Notes under the pieces: model-generated
Told to the model about the DNA's origin: nothing
Databases searched by the model: none
What the model saw: the letters and a program-made list of their open reading frames with translations, nothing else
Shown: in pieces, positions 62,719 to 64,000 of the stretch
How positions within the stretch are numbered: position 1 is the first letter of the stretch
Layout: the number at the start of each line of letters is the position of its first letter
DNA from: Dyadobacter sp. LHD-138
GTDB lineage: Bacteria; Bacteroidota; Bacteroidia; Cytophagales; Spirosomataceae
Direction: 5' to 3'
NCBI RefSeq assembly: GCF_030929615.1
Contig: NZ_JAVFVU010000032.1
Location: forward strand, 1-64,000
Length of the DNA stretch: 64,000 bases
Program-made: the position numbers and the translations under genes

Positions 62719-64000
62719 ATGAACCGGATTCAGTTTTTTTTCAGGACGATAGCACCGATAGCATTATTCCTTTTGTTACCGGCTTGTCATGCGCAAAAAT
62801 TGCTGAATAAAATCGTTTCGGTTTCAGTGAAAAATAAACCGGTTGCCGATGTGTTAAAACTGGTTGGGGAGCAGGGGGAATTTCGTTTTTCTTACAACAG
62901 CGACATCATTTCGGGTGACAGCCTTGTTTCGGTTTCCATACAATCGGTTTCTGTCAGGCGATTTTTGGATGTCTTTTTAACGGGAAAGTACACCTACAAA
63001 GAAACCGGCAACTATATCATTCTTCAAAGAGCACCGAAAGAGAAAAATTATCAAATAACCGGATATGTTTTTGATGGCGAAACCGGTAAGGCTGTTGATT
63101 ATGCCAGCGTGTATTCCAAACAATTTCTCGTTTCAACCTTAACCGATGATGACGGTTTGTTCAAACTCCGTATCCGGGACCGGAACTTTCCATTTACGCT
63201 TACTTTTAGTAAAGTCGGCTATGCGGATACTTTGCTTGTGATTAACTCCGAAACGGATGAGGCTATCAGGCTCTCCATTTTTCCCAGGGCGACCGATCTG
63301 GATACACTGGTCATCACCAATACAAAAGAAAATAATTCGTGGCTGACAAGGTTATTTGTCTCTTCTCGGTTACGTGCGCAGAGCCGAAATATCGGCCAGT
63401 TTTTTGTTGCATTGCCAATTCAGGCTTCACTCATCCCGGGCCTAAGCACACACGGCCCGTTAAGCTCACAGATCGTCAACAAGGTTTCCGTGAATATCTA
63501 CGGTGGCTACACGGCTGGGGTAAACGGCGTTGAGATCGGCGGCCTTTTTAATATTTCCAAAAAAGATGCCCGGTATTTACAGGTGGCGACTACGTTTAAT
63601 GCCGTTTCCGGAAATTTCACGGGTGTGCAGATGGTGGGCATCTACAACCAGATTTTAGATTCGCTCAGTGGTGTGCAGGTCTCCGGATTTGGTGGTTTGG
63701 TTAAAAGACATGTAAGCGGTGTTCAGCTATCCGGGGTAGCCAGTTTTTCCGGTAGTTTGCATGGTGTCCAGGTTTCCGGTTTTGGAAATATTGCAAGAGC
63801 GGATGTACGGGGCGCGCAGATTACCTTTTTGGGCAATGTGGCCGGTAAAAGTATGAAAGGTTTGCAACTGGGGGGCTTATTTAACTATGCCAGAAATTTG
63901 AAAGGCGTTCAGATCGGTATGATTAACCTGGCCGATAGTTCGTCCGGTTATAGCATTGGTTTTCTCAATCTTGTAAAAAAAGGGCATGGCGCAGTTTCTG
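62719..64000 (+). CDS. STN and LA_2272-like repeat surface protein (5' part)
   Basis: Open from ATG 62719 to the window end, so at least 427 residues with the C-terminus missing. The signal region ends near PACHAQ (Cys23 could be lipidated). Residues about 28-100 form an STN domain (VSVKNKPVADVLKLVGEQG, FRFSYNSDII, VRRFLDVFLTGKYTYKETG). A carboxypeptidase-regulatory-like domain follows (YQITGYVFDGETGKAVDYA). From about residue 295 there are tandem repeats of about 18-20 residues with cores GVQMVGI, GVQVSGF, GVQLSGV, GVQVSGF, GAQITFL, GLQLGGL and GVQIGMI, like LA_2272 surface repeats. There is no SusC plug. Function unknown; surface or outer-membrane location is inferred. Confidence 0.82.
   Translation, partial: MNRIQFFFRTIAPIALFLLLPACHAQKLLNKIVSVSVKNKPVADVLKLVGEQGEFRFSYNSDIISGDSLVSVSIQSVSVRRFLDVFLTGKYTYKETGNYIILQRAPKEKNYQITGYVFDGETGKAVDYASVYSKQFLVSTLTDDDGLFKLRIRDRNFPFTLTFSKVGYADTLLVINSETDEAIRLSIFPRATDLDTLVITNTKENNSWLTRLFVSSRLRAQSRNIGQFFVALPIQASLIPGLSTHGPLSSQIVNKVSVNIYGGYTAGVNGVEIGGLFNISKKDARYLQVATTFNAVSGNFTGVQMVGIYNQILDSLSGVQVSGFGGLVKRHVSGVQLSGVASFSGSLHGVQVSGFGNIARADVRGAQITFLGNVAGKSMKGLQLGGLFNYARNLKGVQIGMINLADSSSGYSIGFLNLVKKGHGAVS

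Noticed and set aside
1..64000. CRISPR arrays, tRNA/rRNA genes, transposases or prophage
   Set aside because: No regularly spaced identical repeats, no recognisable tRNA or rRNA stretch, and no transposase or integrase domains were seen in any reading frame of meaningful length.

Overview
The window looks like chromosomal DNA of a Bacteroidota bacterium, most likely a Cytophagales member close to Dyadobacter/Spirosoma. The support is four complete SusC/SusD outer-membrane uptake pairs, two ECF sigma/FecR-type anti-sigma cassettes with STN-bearing SusC partners, promoter-like sites of the TTG-N~20-TAnnTTTG type, weak Shine-Dalgarno signals, and the family content (PVC-type membrane-bound dehydrogenases, DUF3823, LA_2272-like repeats). 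The genus is inference. I found no rRNA, tRNA, CRISPR array, prophage or intact insertion sequence.

Layout. (1) About 112-13582, all on +: a probable sulfur-oxidation locus. It holds three paralogous DoxX-like membrane proteins, a periplasmic rhodanese, a TPR protein, a SusC/SusD pair, a c-type cytochrome and a Tat-exported SoxC-type molybdenum sulfite dehydrogenase. (2) 14164-19796: cell-surface glycan genes, with three glycosyltransferases on +, two glycosyltransferases and an FdtA-type sugar ketoisomerase on -, and a TIGR04325-type methyltransferase on +. (3) 20042-23055, all on -: a VOC/PhnB-like protein, a small unknown protein, a RhiA-like protein and an AraC regulator. (4) 23455-28194: a SusC/SusD pair divergent from the AraC gene, ended by a perfect hairpin. 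(5) 28831-41221: sigma, FecR, STN-SusC, SusD, DUF3823 lipoprotein, a lipoprotein dehydrogenase with HEAT-like repeats and a cytochrome c domain, and a D-psicose-3-epimerase-like sugar epimerase. (6) 42107-46705: a LodA-type quinone-cofactor oxidase with its LodB flavoprotein, an alpha/beta hydrolase and a DUF1905 protein. (7) 46884-57984: a second sigma/FecR/STN-SusC/SusD cassette ending in a 1312-residue protein that joins an SGNH domain, a PVC-type beta-propeller, HEAT-like repeats and a type-1 copper cupredoxin. (8) 58209-61900: copper-handling genes, comprising a Cys/His-rich secreted protein, an HMA-DUF3347 fusion and a multicopper oxidase fused to a CopB-like barrel. (9) 62130-64000: a small secreted protein, a strong terminator and the 5' part of an STN/repeat protein that runs off the window.

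How it fits together. None of the SusCD loci here encodes a recognisable glycoside hydrolase, polysaccharide lyase or sulfatase. The imported compounds are instead paired with redox enzymes: SoxCD-like, a PVC dehydrogenase with heme, and a PVC dehydrogenase with copper. The two sigma/FecR cassettes end in related dehydrogenases that differ in the electron-accepting domain (heme c against type-1 copper). The copper-dependent one sits directly beside a copper-handling operon. The main hypotheses of this annotation are an oxidative, hydrolase-free style of SusCD locus and an SoxC/DoxX/SusCD sulfur locus.
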